Assembly (NCBI GenBank): GCA_016195565.1
Contig: JACPZK010000021.1
Span: 1 to 64,000 of the forward strand
Direction: 5' to 3'
Source of the DNA: Nitrospirota bacterium
Lineage (GTDB): Bacteria; Nitrospirota; Thermodesulfovibrionia; Thermodesulfovibrionales; UBA1546
Length of the DNA: 64,000 nucleotides
This document shows positions 34,861 to 43,843 of this stretch, in pieces. The translations under genes and the position numbers were made by a program. The notes under the pieces were generated by a model. It searched no databases. It was not told the origin of the DNA and worked only from the letters and a program-made list of their open reading frames with translations. Every line of letters starts with the position of its first letter. Position 1 is the stretch's first letter.

Positions 34861-35216
34861 CGCTCTACTCTTTTCTGCCAGTCTTTCATTCGTTCCCGCG
34901 CAAGCCTAATGTCACGGTCAGGAATCGCCTGTCCTTTATTTCGGATACCGTGGACAGCAACAATGCGGTGATTCTTCACAAAAAACCAAAGAACCCGCGT
35001 ATTGAGTTTGCCAACGTGGCGGAGCTCAAAGAGCCCGCCGCCGAGCGACTTGGCTAACGGTTCCCGGTGGTACAGCCGGTTCCTAAGTTTCGCCAACCCG
35101 GCAACGACGGCAGCAAAATCATCCGGATCAGTGGTCTTTAGTTTGTCCATGAACTCTCGCACAGGACAAGCGCCAACCTCTGTCTCATAAAATTCTACTG
35201 TAAAATTCATATTCAT
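34857..35216 (-). CDS. higB: HigB-type toxin (Gp49-like)
   Basis: A RelE/HigB-fold mRNA interferase: FTVEFYETEVGACPVREFMD, AKLRNRLYHREPLAKSLGGG, LFELRHVGKLNTRVLWFFVK and HRIVAVHGIRNKGQAIP are typical of phage Gp49-like HigB. Start at 35216 (MNMNFTVEF) rather than 35261, because the family begins near this residue. The toxin gene precedes the antitoxin, the normal order for higBA. Confidence 0.87.
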   Translation of the reverse strand: MNMNFTVEFYETEVGACPVREFMDKLKTTDPDDFAAVVAGLAKLRNRLYHREPLAKSLGGGLFELRHVGKLNTRVLWFFVKNHRIVAVHGIRNKGQAIPDRDIRLARERMKDWQKRVER

Positions 35217-35372
35217 GTCAACACCAATATTGATGTACGTCTTCCAGAATTTTCCCCTCAATCATACCCCTTCAAGCGCTGGAATTTCAAGGGAGAGAAA
35301 ATACGATAATAGGGAAGCTCTATAATCAGGCTTAACATGCCACATCCTCTTGCTAACAGTATGGCAGTATAT

Positions 35373-35894
35373 TCAATAATACCCCTGTTCCGGTTTTATG
35401 CCGATTGATTCAAGCCATTCTGTTATTGTTTTTTTCATTGCGCCTGCATTCAGCGCAAACCATTTCTTTCTGTGCTCAGGAAAATTGGAAAGCGCCTTTT
35501 TGAACCTGCTGAATGAGTTGGGGCTGTTGAGAGCGGCTGAGAGTTCATCGTATGGCCTGAGTTCTTCTATCCCCTCCGTGAATTTTTTCATGAGAGCATA
35601 TACCTCCTGAGACTCGCGCTCCGGGATTCTGACATATCTCTGCTTTTCAGAGAATATTCTTATTGCAAGCTCCACTTCATCTTCAATCCACTCAGGCATG
35701 TCATACGCTTCAAGAGAAGATTCATCAATGAGTTCATCACCTCTATAAAGACTGCTCTTTGCGCCTTCAAGCGCATCAACAGAGATTGTTTTAATCTCTC
35801 CTGTCTCAAGGTCGAGAAAGTAGTCAAATGCATCCCTTGACACATCCTCCATTGCCTTCTGAATTTCATTGAAATCTATCTTTAGAAGTTTCAA
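35373..35894 (-). CDS. UPF0158 family protein
   Basis: A 173-residue cytoplasmic protein of unknown function: DAFDYFLDLETGEIKTISVD at the N-terminus, MPEWIEDEVELAIRIF in the middle and FKKALSNFPEHRKKWFALN near the end are characteristic of UPF0158. The last 52 codons are duplicated at 33924-34085. It is on the same strand as proA but separated by an inverted-repeat element. Confidence 0.85.
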   Translation of the reverse strand: MKLLKIDFNEIQKAMEDVSRDAFDYFLDLETGEIKTISVDALEGAKSSLYRGDELIDESSLEAYDMPEWIEDEVELAIRIFSEKQRYVRIPERESQEVYALMKKFTEGIEELRPYDELSAALNSPNSFSRFKKALSNFPEHRKKWFALNAGAMKKTITEWLESIGIKPEQGYY

Positions 35895-35911
35895 GTGATT
35901 TAATTACCGGC

Positions 35912-36037
35912 AGGGAGGATATGGTATCCGAGCGGTTTTTTTTGCCGATATTCCGACAGCACACATAAAATAATCAAGAGGCAAAAACCTCGGAGGTCGG
36001 AACGACCGAGAATGAGCGAAGATGCCATATCCTCCCT
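35912..36037. repeat. 126-bp element with 16-bp terminal inverted repeats
   Basis: AGGGAGGATATGGTAT at 35912-35927 and ATGCCATATCCTCCCT at 36022-36037 are inverted repeats with one mismatch. The interior contains a poly-T run and a CTCGGAGGTCGGAACGACCGAG imperfect hairpin. There is no room for a transposase; it could be a miniature element or encode a structured RNA. Confidence 0.65.
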
Positions 36038-36045
36038 AAGCCGAT

Positions 36046-37302
36046 TCATTCTCTTAGTTGTCCATCCCCAAGCACTATAAACTTCGTGCATGTGAGTTCT
36101 TCAAGCCCCATCGGCCCCCTTGCATGAATCTTGTCCGTTGATATTCCTATCTCAGCGCCGAGGCCGAACTGATAACCGTCATTCAATCTTGTGGATGCAT
36201 TAACGAAAACAGCGGATGAATCAACCTCACGCAGGAAGCGCATCGCCTTCTCATAATTCTCCGTAACAATTGAATCAGAATGAGCAGAGCCGTATTTTGC
36301 GATATGCTCCATTGCCTCATCAATTCCCTTGACTACCTTTACATTAAGGATAAGTTCCAGATACTCCATATAAAAGTCTTCTTCTTTCACAGCAGCAACT
36401 GATTTGTCTATCTTCCTTGTCTCAGGACATCCCTTAAGGCTGACCTTTGCATCTTTAAACCTCTTAATCATTGATGGGAGAAATGCCTTTGCAATCTTTT
36501 TGTCAACGAGCATTGTCTCCATTGCATTGCAGGTGCCGGGCCTCTGGACTTTTGCATTAAAGCATATATCCTCAGCCATCTTCAGGTCAGCATCTCTGTC
36601 AACAAAAACATGACATACTCCTTTGTAATGCTTAAGCACGGGAATTCTTGAATTTGCCGTAACTGTCCTTATCAGCCCTTCGCCCCCGCGCGGGATTATG
36701 AGGTCGATAATCCCCTCAAGCTTAAGCATCTCCATAACTGCTTCTCTTTCAGGTATGTCAATGAATGTTATTGCATCCTCATTAAGCCCTTTGCTCTTTG
36801 CCGCATCCCTCAGTATCTTTACAATCGCCTTATTGGAGTTTATTGCCTCAGAGCCTCCTCGGAGAATAACCGCATTTCCTGCCTTTAAGCATAGGCTCGT
36901 TGCATCTGCCGTTACATTAGGCCTTGATTCATAGATGATTCCGATAACTCCGATAGGCACGCGCATCTTTCCGACAACCATCCCATTGGGCCTCTGCCAC
37001 ATTTTTATCACTTCTCCAACAGGGTCAGGAAGCGCTGCAACCTCAATCAACCCCTGCGCCATCTCATTTATGCGTTTGTCATTCAGGGCAAGCCTGTCTA
37101 TCATCGCCTTTGAAAGCCCTTTCTTCTCCGCAAAGGCAATGTCTTTTTTGTTTTCTTTTATAAGTTCTGCCTTGCGTTTTTTAAGGGCATCTGCCATCTT
37201 TAAAAGCGCATTGTTCTTTTCTTTAGAAGATGCCCTTGCAAGCAGCCTTGCGCCCTTTTTGGCTGCCTTCGCCTTTTTCAGAACATAAGCCTTAATATCC
37301 AT
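36046..37302 (-). CDS. proA: Gamma-glutamyl phosphate reductase
   Basis: Second enzyme of proline synthesis, reducing gamma-glutamyl phosphate. 418 residues. The catalytic cysteine lies in QRPGTCNAMET near residue 256. Other motifs are GVIGIIYESRPNVTADA, GNAVILRGGSEAINSN and IGISTDKIHARGPMGLEELT at the C-terminus. Its partner proB is not nearby. trpG lies 15 bases upstream in the same orientation. Confidence 0.95.
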   Translation of the reverse strand: MDIKAYVLKKAKAAKKGARLLARASSKEKNNALLKMADALKKRKAELIKENKKDIAFAEKKGLSKAMIDRLALNDKRINEMAQGLIEVAALPDPVGEVIKMWQRPNGMVVGKMRVPIGVIGIIYESRPNVTADATSLCLKAGNAVILRGGSEAINSNKAIVKILRDAAKSKGLNEDAITFIDIPEREAVMEMLKLEGIIDLIIPRGGEGLIRTVTANSRIPVLKHYKGVCHVFVDRDADLKMAEDICFNAKVQRPGTCNAMETMLVDKKIAKAFLPSMIKRFKDAKVSLKGCPETRKIDKSVAAVKEEDFYMEYLELILNVKVVKGIDEAMEHIAKYGSAHSDSIVTENYEKAMRFLREVDSSAVFVNASTRLNDGYQFGLGAEIGISTDKIHARGPMGLEELTCTKFIVLGDGQLRE

Positions 37303-37316
37303 CTCTCCTCCGGATT

Positions 37317-37886
37317 TTATATTCGCAATTTCAGGAAGTTTTTCAGAAGTGTTTTTCCGACTTTTGTAAGTATCGACTCAGGATGAAACTGCACGCCTTC
37401 CACTATAAACTCCTTATGCCTAACTCCCATTATCTCATCCTGCTCAGTCCATGCGGTAATCTCAAGGCAGGAAGGCAGGGTCTCTTTTTTAATAATAAGC
37501 GAGTGGTATCTTGTTGCCTCAAATGGATTGGGCAGTCCTTCATATATTGTCTTTCCGTCGTGGTATATCATGGACGTCTTGCCGTGCATCAGCCTCGGCG
37601 CCCTTATTATGTCTCCTCCGAATGCAGCTCCGATTGCCTGATGCCCTAAACATACGCCGAGGATAGGAATCTTGCCTGCAAAGTATTTTATGACATCAAC
37701 AGAAACTCCCGCCTCTTTAGGTGTGCACGGCCCCGGAGATATGACAATGCTTTTCGGTTTTAATTCTTTAATCTCTTCTATTGTAACCTTGTCATTCCTG
37801 AAAACCTTTATATCCTCTCCAAGCTCTCCAAGATGCTGGACGAGGTTATAGGTAAAGGAATCATAATTATCAATCATCAGTAACAT
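37317..37886 (-). CDS. trpG: Anthranilate/aminodeoxychorismate synthase glutamine amidotransferase
   Basis: Class I glutaminase of 189 residues. The nucleophile is in [10 protein letters not shown] near residue 79; the catalytic H and E are in QFHPESILT near 170. N-terminal [20 protein letters not shown] is typical. It supplies ammonia to TrpE, whose gene lies upstream with an unrelated four-helix-bundle gene between them. It could also serve PabB; operon context favours anthranilate synthase. Confidence 0.93.
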   Translation of the reverse strand: MLLMIDNYDSFTYNLVQHLGELGEDIKVFRNDKVTIEEIKELKPKSIVISPGPCTPKEAGVSVDVIKYFAGKIPILGVCLGHQAIGAAFGGDIIRAPRLMHGKTSMIYHDGKTIYEGLPNPFEATRYHSLIIKKETLPSCLEITAWTEQDEIMGVRHKEFIVEGVQFHPESILTKVGKTLLKNFLKLRI

Positions 37887-37918
37887 AAAATTAGAAGTTG
37901 AAAGTTAGAAGTTAAAAG

Positions 37919-38302
37919 TTAAGAAAAACATTTAACCTCCCTCTTTTCCCTCCTTTCTTTTGATGTCCTTACAATTGCTGACAGAATGTTCTTGATATTT
38001 TCAGACTCATTTATAAGGTTTTCGACTTCTGTGCTTTTCATCAACTCTGAGTCTTTTATCAACCTTAACCAATAATTTGTTTCTCTTGACTCCTTTAAAG
38101 CAATATTCATTTTGAATATAAAGTCATCCTTGCTAAATGCACCTGTCGCTTCTTCAATGTTTGCTCCAATGGATGTCCCTGACCTGATTAATTGCCGTCC
38201 AATAACAAATCCGCCTGTATTTGCAGGCAGTTTCTTTACAAATTTTACCACCATAATTGCAAACTCATAAGTCCTTTCCTGTATCCCATTATTACTTTTC
38301 AT
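37919..38302 (-). CDS. Four-helix-bundle protein (S23/IVP family)
   Basis: A protein of about 127 residues of the 23S rRNA intervening-sequence protein family: ERTYEFAIMVVKFVKKLP, QLIRSGTSIGANIEEATGA and FKMNIALKESRETNYWLRLI are diagnostic. Such proteins form pentameric four-helix bundles; relatives include the Avd accessory protein of diversity-generating retroelements. The ATG at 38302 is preferred over a TTG at 38323. It interrupts the trpE-trpG pair and is flanked on both sides by GTTAAAAGTT-type repeats (37888-37925 and 38305-38352), suggesting it arrived with them. Confidence 0.88.
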   Translation of the reverse strand: MKSNNGIQERTYEFAIMVVKFVKKLPANTGGFVIGRQLIRSGTSIGANIEEATGAFSKDDFIFKMNIALKESRETNYWLRLIKDSELMKSTEVENLINESENIKNILSAIVRTSKERREKREVKCFS

Positions 38303-38347
38303 CTTGCACTCTTTAATTTTCAACTCTTAACTCTCAACTTTTAACTT

Positions 38348-39832
38348 TTAATTTAGTCCTCTCTCTGCCATCTCCACTGCCTTCATCATCCCCATAGCCT
38401 TATTCACTGTTTCAGTGTATTCCCTCTCAGGCACTGAATCAGCTACTATCCCTGCGCCTGCCTGAACATAAACCTTCCCGTCTTTTATTATAAGCGTTCT
38501 TATAGTGATACATGTATCCATATTCCCTGAATAGCTGAAATATCCCACAGAGCCGGCATAAGGCCCTCTCTTTATAGGCTCAAGTTCATCTATAATCTCC
38601 ATGGCCCGAACCTTTGGAGCGCCTGTAACAGTGCCTGCCGGAAAACATGCCCTAAGCACATCAAACGCATCAAGATTTTTCTCCAGCTTTCCTTCAACAT
38701 TTGAGACCATGTGCATCACATGGCTGTATCTTTCAACAGCCATCAACTCTGTCACATTAACAGAACCTTTCTCTGCAACCCTGCCGACATCATTTCTTCC
38801 AAGGTCAACGAGCATTATATGCTCTGCCATTTCCTTTGGGTCTTTTTTAAGCTCCTCTTCCAAGGCTTTATCCTCTGCCTCTGTTTCGCCCCTTCTCCTT
38901 GTGCCTGCAATAGGCCTCAGAACAATTTTCTTATCCTCAACCCTGACAAGTATCTCAGGAGATGAACCGGCAATCTCTGCGTCTCCTGTGTCAATGTAAT
39001 ACATGTAAGGAGACGGATTAATCACACGCAGCGCACGGTAAACATCAAACGGCTTAACGTCTGATTTGCGCTCAAACCTCTGCGAGAGCACAACCTGAAA
39101 TATATCGCCTGCCGCAATATATTCTTTTGACTTAAGCACAGCCTTCTCAAAAGCCTCTTTCGTCTTAAAGCTGGATTTAAATTTGTTGACTGGTTTTTGT
39201 TTCTTGCCTTTTGAATTTTTAACTTTCAACTTTGCACTTTTTAACTTTTCCGTTATTGCATCTATCTTTTCCACTGCTTCTTTATACGCCTTTGCAGGGC
39301 TTTTCCCGTCTACATGCACATTAGAGACAATTTTTATCTTCTGCTTAAGGCTGTCAAATATGAGCATTGTGTCAGCAAGCATAAAGAACATATCAGGCAA
39401 ATCAATGCCGGGTTTTTTGCTGTCAGGAACACGCTCAAAAAATCTGACCATGTCATATCCCATATATCCGACCAAGCCGCCTGAAAATCTCGGAAGACCC
39501 GGAACATCAACAGGCTTATAAAGAGCTATCTCTCTTTTAAGCACATCCACAGGGTCCTCTGCCTCAAATACAACCGGCTTCCTGCCTCTTTCTATTATCT
39601 CCATCTTCTTTCCCCTGCCCTTTATAACCTTTGACGGATTAGTTCCGAGGAAGGAATATCTGGCCCATTTCTCTCCTCCGACAACACTCTCAAGAAGGAA
39701 AGAAGGGCTTTTGCCAATCTTTAAAAATGCAGAGACAGGAGTGTCAAAATCAGCAAGGATTTCCCTATAGACAGGGATGAGATTTCCCTTTCCGCATAGA
39801 GACTTAAACTCTTTAAGGTCAGGATACAGCAT
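38348..39832 (-). CDS. trpE: Anthranilate synthase component I
   Basis: Chorismate-utilising enzyme of about 494 residues. Features: TrpE-specific N-terminal domain with PVSAFLKIGKSPSFLLESVVGGE, then the chorismate-binding domain with QRFERKSDVKPFDVYRALR, PSPYMYYID, PIAGTRRRG, DLGRNDVGRVAEKGSV, FPAGTVTGAPKVRAMEIIDE and YSGNMDTCITIRT. An insert of lysine-rich residues (KLKSAKLKVKNSKGKKQKP) between the two domains is encoded by an AT-rich repeat. ATG at 39832 chosen; TTG at 39844 has its ribosome site too close. Confidence 0.94.
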   Translation of the reverse strand: MLYPDLKEFKSLCGKGNLIPVYREILADFDTPVSAFLKIGKSPSFLLESVVGGEKWARYSFLGTNPSKVIKGRGKKMEIIERGRKPVVFEAEDPVDVLKREIALYKPVDVPGLPRFSGGLVGYMGYDMVRFFERVPDSKKPGIDLPDMFFMLADTMLIFDSLKQKIKIVSNVHVDGKSPAKAYKEAVEKIDAITEKLKSAKLKVKNSKGKKQKPVNKFKSSFKTKEAFEKAVLKSKEYIAAGDIFQVVLSQRFERKSDVKPFDVYRALRVINPSPYMYYIDTGDAEIAGSSPEILVRVEDKKIVLRPIAGTRRRGETEAEDKALEEELKKDPKEMAEHIMLVDLGRNDVGRVAEKGSVNVTELMAVERYSHVMHMVSNVEGKLEKNLDAFDVLRACFPAGTVTGAPKVRAMEIIDELEPIKRGPYAGSVGYFSYSGNMDTCITIRTLIIKDGKVYVQAGAGIVADSVPEREYTETVNKAMGMMKAVEMAERGLN

Positions 39833-39884
39833 ATTGACAAACAAGTCCTTTTTTCATTATTCTTGATAGTATAACTCAAAAGCG

Positions 39885-39966
39885 AGTTAAGAGTTGGAAA
39901 TTAGAAGTTAAGAGTTAAAGATTTTGGGTTTCAACTTTTAATTTTTAACTTTCAACTCTCAACTTT
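39885..39966. repeat. AT-rich 9-10-mer repeat cluster
   Basis: Units of GTTAAGAGTT and, inverted, AACTTTTAATTTTTAACTTT form an imperfect inverted array that could fold into a long hairpin. It lies between trpE and tRNA-Gly. A related array fills 40078-40170 between the two tRNAs. Confidence 0.75.
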
Positions 39967-39976
39967 TTTCTTTTAT

Positions 39977-40051
<75 letters not shown>

Positions 40052-40074
40052 TAATGCAAATTTTGTGAAACAAA

Positions 40075-40172
40075 ATTTGTAGTTAGAAGTTAAAAGTGTA
40101 GAGTTATGAATTAAAGGAAAAAGAGAAGTGGATTTTAACTTTTCACTTATCACTTTTAACTCTTAACTATTT
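40075..40172. repeat. AT-rich 9-10-mer repeat cluster between tRNAs
   Basis: AGTTAGAAGTTAAAAGTG units and inverted AACTTTTCACTTATCACTT units form a self-complementary array between tRNA-Gly and tRNA-Cys. Same family as 39885-39966. Confidence 0.7.
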
Positions 40173-40177
40173 TTATT

Positions 40178-40253
40178 GGCGGCGTACCCAAGTGGCTAAG
40201 GGGGAGGTCTGCAAAACCTTTATGCAGCGGTTCAAATCCGCTCGCCGCCTCCA
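40178..40253 (+). tRNA. tRNA-Cys (GCA)
   Basis: A 76-base cloverleaf: acceptor GGCGGCG pairs with CGCCGCC, the anticodon is GCA in the loop CTGCAAA, and the T arm is AGCGGTTCAAATCCGCT. The 3' CCA is encoded. Confidence 0.96.
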
Positions 40254-40368
40254 AAATTTTCTGCATTCTTCGCTCTTTCCTAAGGTTATCGCTTAAATTT
40301 TTCGACTAAAGAAGGAAATAATACAAATACCATGCTATACTTATTTAAAATCAGCAAGGAGGCGGCTC

Positions 40369-40611
40369 ATGGCAAATTATCATGAAAAAATTGAGATAAA
40401 CCCCAAGATTCTTCTCGGCAAGCCTGTCTTCAAAGGCATACGTATCCCCGTTTATGTCGTTCTTGATATGCTTGCCGAGGGCACAACTGCCAAGGAAATA
40501 ACAAAATATTATCCTGATTTAAAAGAGGAGGATATTAAGGCTGCAATACTATTTGCTTCTGATACGACAAAGCACATATCGGAGATAGAGCTTGAAACTG
40601 CTGATAGATGA
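40369..40611 (+). CDS. DUF433 antitoxin-like protein
   Basis: An 80-residue protein: INPKILLGKPVFKGIRIPVY, VVLDMLAEGTTAKEITKYYP and DLKEEDIKAAILFA are the DUF433 signature, a winged-helix antitoxin family normally paired with a DUF5615 PIN-like toxin. AAGGAGGCGG precedes the ATG. The paired toxin is only a remnant here. Confidence 0.88.
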   Translation: MANYHEKIEINPKILLGKPVFKGIRIPVYVVLDMLAEGTTAKEITKYYPDLKEEDIKAAILFASDTTKHISEIELETADR

Positions 40612-40666
40612 AAATATCTCTCCTGAGATTACCAAAAATCTCAAATTGCCTTATTATTTTTATTGA
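40592..40666 (+). pseudogene. DUF5615 PIN-like toxin remnant
   Basis: Starting at a TTG overlapping the DUF433 stop, the frame reads LKLLIDENISPEITKNLKLP then ends after four more residues. The LLIDENISPEI N-terminus with its catalytic aspartate is typical of DUF5615; the rest of the roughly 110-residue toxin is gone. Confidence 0.7.
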
Positions 40667-40752
40667 AAAAATTTCTTCTTTAACTGTGCCTTTTGTGTTA
40701 TATTTTCTCATGTCTTCAGTAAAAAGAAAGTTCGTATAATTGTTAAAGTAAT

Positions 40753-41352
40753 ATGAAGCTATCACGGTTTTTAAGTTTAATGGCGGCTTTCATCGGTTTG
40801 GTCGGTGCAATAAAAATGGCTTGGAGTATCTTTGCGTTAAGTCCAGAAGCCATATTACATTTAACATCTCCTTATTCTAAAGTTGCCCATGCTCCAGAAC
40901 AAATTGCCTCATTAGTAGAACAGAAAGCAGATACCTTAATTGGTGTTTTTTGGGTAGCCTTAGCATTTTTGATTGAAATAGTTTCACTGATTTTTGTGAA
41001 AGAAGATACGAATACACCTTTAATCAGGAAAATCAAGAAACAATGGCTCAAGACATTATCAGGGGTTTCAATTATTCTCCTTATTGTTCTAGTTCTTGTA
41101 TGGGGATCAAAAAATGCAAATTCAATAATTGTGGGGCAAAATAAGTTAGCGGTAGGAAAACTTGCAGTTAAAAATCACTTATCTTTTATCCATAGGATGA
41201 AGAAGAAACCAGATATTACAGATATTAAATATATAGAAGAAATGTGCGAGGACCTCCTTGGCTTTAGAAAAAACGATTCTGAAACATCAACGGCTTTTCT
41301 GAAAAGAGTATCAGATTATGTGGAATGGAACGCGCCGCTACACGGAAAATAA
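40753..41352 (+). CDS. Two-helix membrane protein, unknown function
   Basis: A 199-residue protein that I do not recognise. Transmembrane segments at about 8-28 (LMAAFIGLVGAIKMAWSIFA), 65-83 (IGVFWVALAFLIEIVSLIF) and 101-118 (SVSIILLIVLVLVWG region) are followed by a soluble C-terminal domain (SFIHRMKKKPDITDIKYIEE onward). The start lies 11 bases after TTGTTAAAG, and a GC-rich palindromic region with GGCGTTATCCG follows the stop, so it may be another integron-type cassette gene. Composition is more AT-rich than neighbouring core genes. Confidence 0.7.
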   Translation: MKLSRFLSLMAAFIGLVGAIKMAWSIFALSPEAILHLTSPYSKVAHAPEQIASLVEQKADTLIGVFWVALAFLIEIVSLIFVKEDTNTPLIRKIKKQWLKTLSGVSIILLIVLVLVWGSKNANSIIVGQNKLAVGKLAVKNHLSFIHRMKKKPDITDIKYIEEMCEDLLGFRKNDSETSTAFLKRVSDYVEWNAPLHGK

Positions 41353-41361
41353 ATAAAAATA

Positions 41362-41446
41362 AAGATCGGACGCGGTGAGACTGCGCCGCACAGTTCAAGC
41401 TTTAATCTTCACTTGTTTTAAGTCGCCGGAACTGCAGGCGTTATCC
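41362..41446. other. Possible degenerate attC-like palindrome
   Basis: CGGACGCGGTGAG at the left, CAGTTC..GAACTG in the middle and GCAGGCGTTATCCG at the right give a long imperfect palindrome ending in a G|TTATCC junction. The R'' box that should complement the GTTAAAG at 40742 is not intact (CTTTAAT at 41399-41405 is closest). Evidence is much weaker than for 20819-20881. Confidence 0.3.
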
Positions 41447-41488
41447 GCAAATACAATTACAAGTAGGCATTTCAGCTACAGCACCATA

Positions 41489-41590
41489 CTAAACTGATAA
41501 TAGCGTAAGATGTTCTATGCCTTTGAAGTGCGCATCATTGCTAATAAAAGGCATCTTATGCTCAATGCAGATGGCTGCAATCCAGAAGAC
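41489..41590 (-). pseudogene. VapC C-terminal remnant
   Basis: A frame encoding FWIAAICIEHKMPFISNDAH then FKGIEHLTLLSV-stop matches the C-terminal part of a PIN toxin (ISND..F pattern). It has no start and overlaps the 3' end of the DUF104 antitoxin gene in another frame, so a deletion joined the two. Confidence 0.6.
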
Positions 41591-41801
41591 AATCTACCTT
41601 TTCAAATTCCTCTTTAACAATCTTCAGCATCTCTTTGGCGTCGCTGTCAGGCAGAATCCCGCAAAGCCCTTCAAGTGGATGTTTTTTCTTGGAAGGTTTT
41701 TCAAAAGTTATAGCAATCCTTTGATGCTTCTTCAGTCCTTTTATTGGATTAAGGGGACGAAGCACTCCATCTTCATAAATCGCTTCTATTGTCTTCGGCA
41801 T
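41562..41801 (-). CDS. DUF104/AF2212-type antitoxin
   Basis: A 79-residue protein: MPKTIEAIYEDGVLRPLNPI, KGLKKHQRIAITFEKP is the AF2212-like beta-barrel antitoxin signature. The final LLDCSHLH residues are read from the remains of vapC in a shifted frame, so the true C-terminus may be lost. AGGAGGGGAT precedes the ATG. Confidence 0.82.
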   Translation of the reverse strand: MPKTIEAIYEDGVLRPLNPIKGLKKHQRIAITFEKPSKKKHPLEGLCGILPDSDAKEMLKIVKEEFEKVDCLLDCSHLH

Positions 41802-41857
41802 TTTTATCCCCTCCTTTTTGATTATTTTATCACATCACATCAAAATCCTGCCTAAAA

Positions 41858-43135
<1,278 letters not shown>

Positions 43136-43255
43136 TCACAATGACAGTATCTGATTATTGTGTATAATATATCGTAATGAGACATAAAAGTGAAGCGGTG
43201 ATTTTCCTAAGATTATTTTTAGAAAACATTTTTTTATTCAAGGGTCAAAAAAATC

Positions 43256-43284
43256 TTGACAAAAATTTCATGTTGCTGTAATTT
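43256..43284 (+). promoter_or_regulatory. Promoter of speD
   Basis: TTGACA at 43256-43261 and TAATTT at 43279-43284, 17 bases apart, 60 bases before the speD start. The leader contains AAGAGAGC-AATGAA-GCTCTTT, a small hairpin. Confidence 0.6.
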
Positions 43285-43343
43285 ATTTAGCTTAAGAGAG
43301 CAATGAAGCTCTTTAGATTAAAATCTGACATGGAGGTAGAGGG

Positions 43344-43766
43344 TTGCATGCTTTAGGTAAACATTTATTAGTGGAGCTTAAGGATTGTGATCCTGAAATT
43401 CTCAAAAGCCTCGACAAGGTAAGAGATGCAATGGTCTCAGCGGCAAAAAAGGCTAAAGCAACCATCATTGATGTATCCTTCCACGAATTCAGTCCATTTG
43501 GAATAAGCGGTATGGTAGTTATAGCTGAATCTCATCTTTCTATCCACACATGGCCGGAATACGGTTATGCAGCTGTAGATATTTTTACCTGCGGCGATAT
43601 TATTAAGCCCGAAGTTGCCGCTCAGTTTCTGATTGAAAAATTCAGATGCAAAAATCCGTCTGTTGTTGAGATGAAGCGCGGCATTCTCTCTCATTCAGGA
43701 GAAAAGCTGCCATATAAGGTGAATTCTTCCGAACTGACTCTTGTCGCAGGCTGCAGGACTGCATAA
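43344..43766 (+). CDS. speD: S-adenosylmethionine decarboxylase proenzyme
   Basis: Pyruvoyl enzyme giving decarboxylated SAM for spermidine synthesis. It belongs to the short prokaryotic class (140 residues). Self-cleavage occurs before Ser63 in E62-S63-H, giving the pyruvoyl group; H68 and C83 are the processing and catalytic residues, at the same numbers as in the Thermotoga enzyme. Start is TTG at 43344, preceded by GGAGG. No spermidine synthase gene is adjacent. Confidence 0.94.
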   Translation: MHALGKHLLVELKDCDPEILKSLDKVRDAMVSAAKKAKATIIDVSFHEFSPFGISGMVVIAESHLSIHTWPEYGYAAVDIFTCGDIIKPEVAAQFLIEKFRCKNPSVVEMKRGILSHSGEKLPYKVNSSELTLVAGCRTA

Positions 43767-43843
43767 CAAAAAGTTAGAAGTTTAAAGTTAAAAGTGAAAA
43801 ATTGAAAACCTCTAATTTTTAACTCTCAATATATTCATATCTT

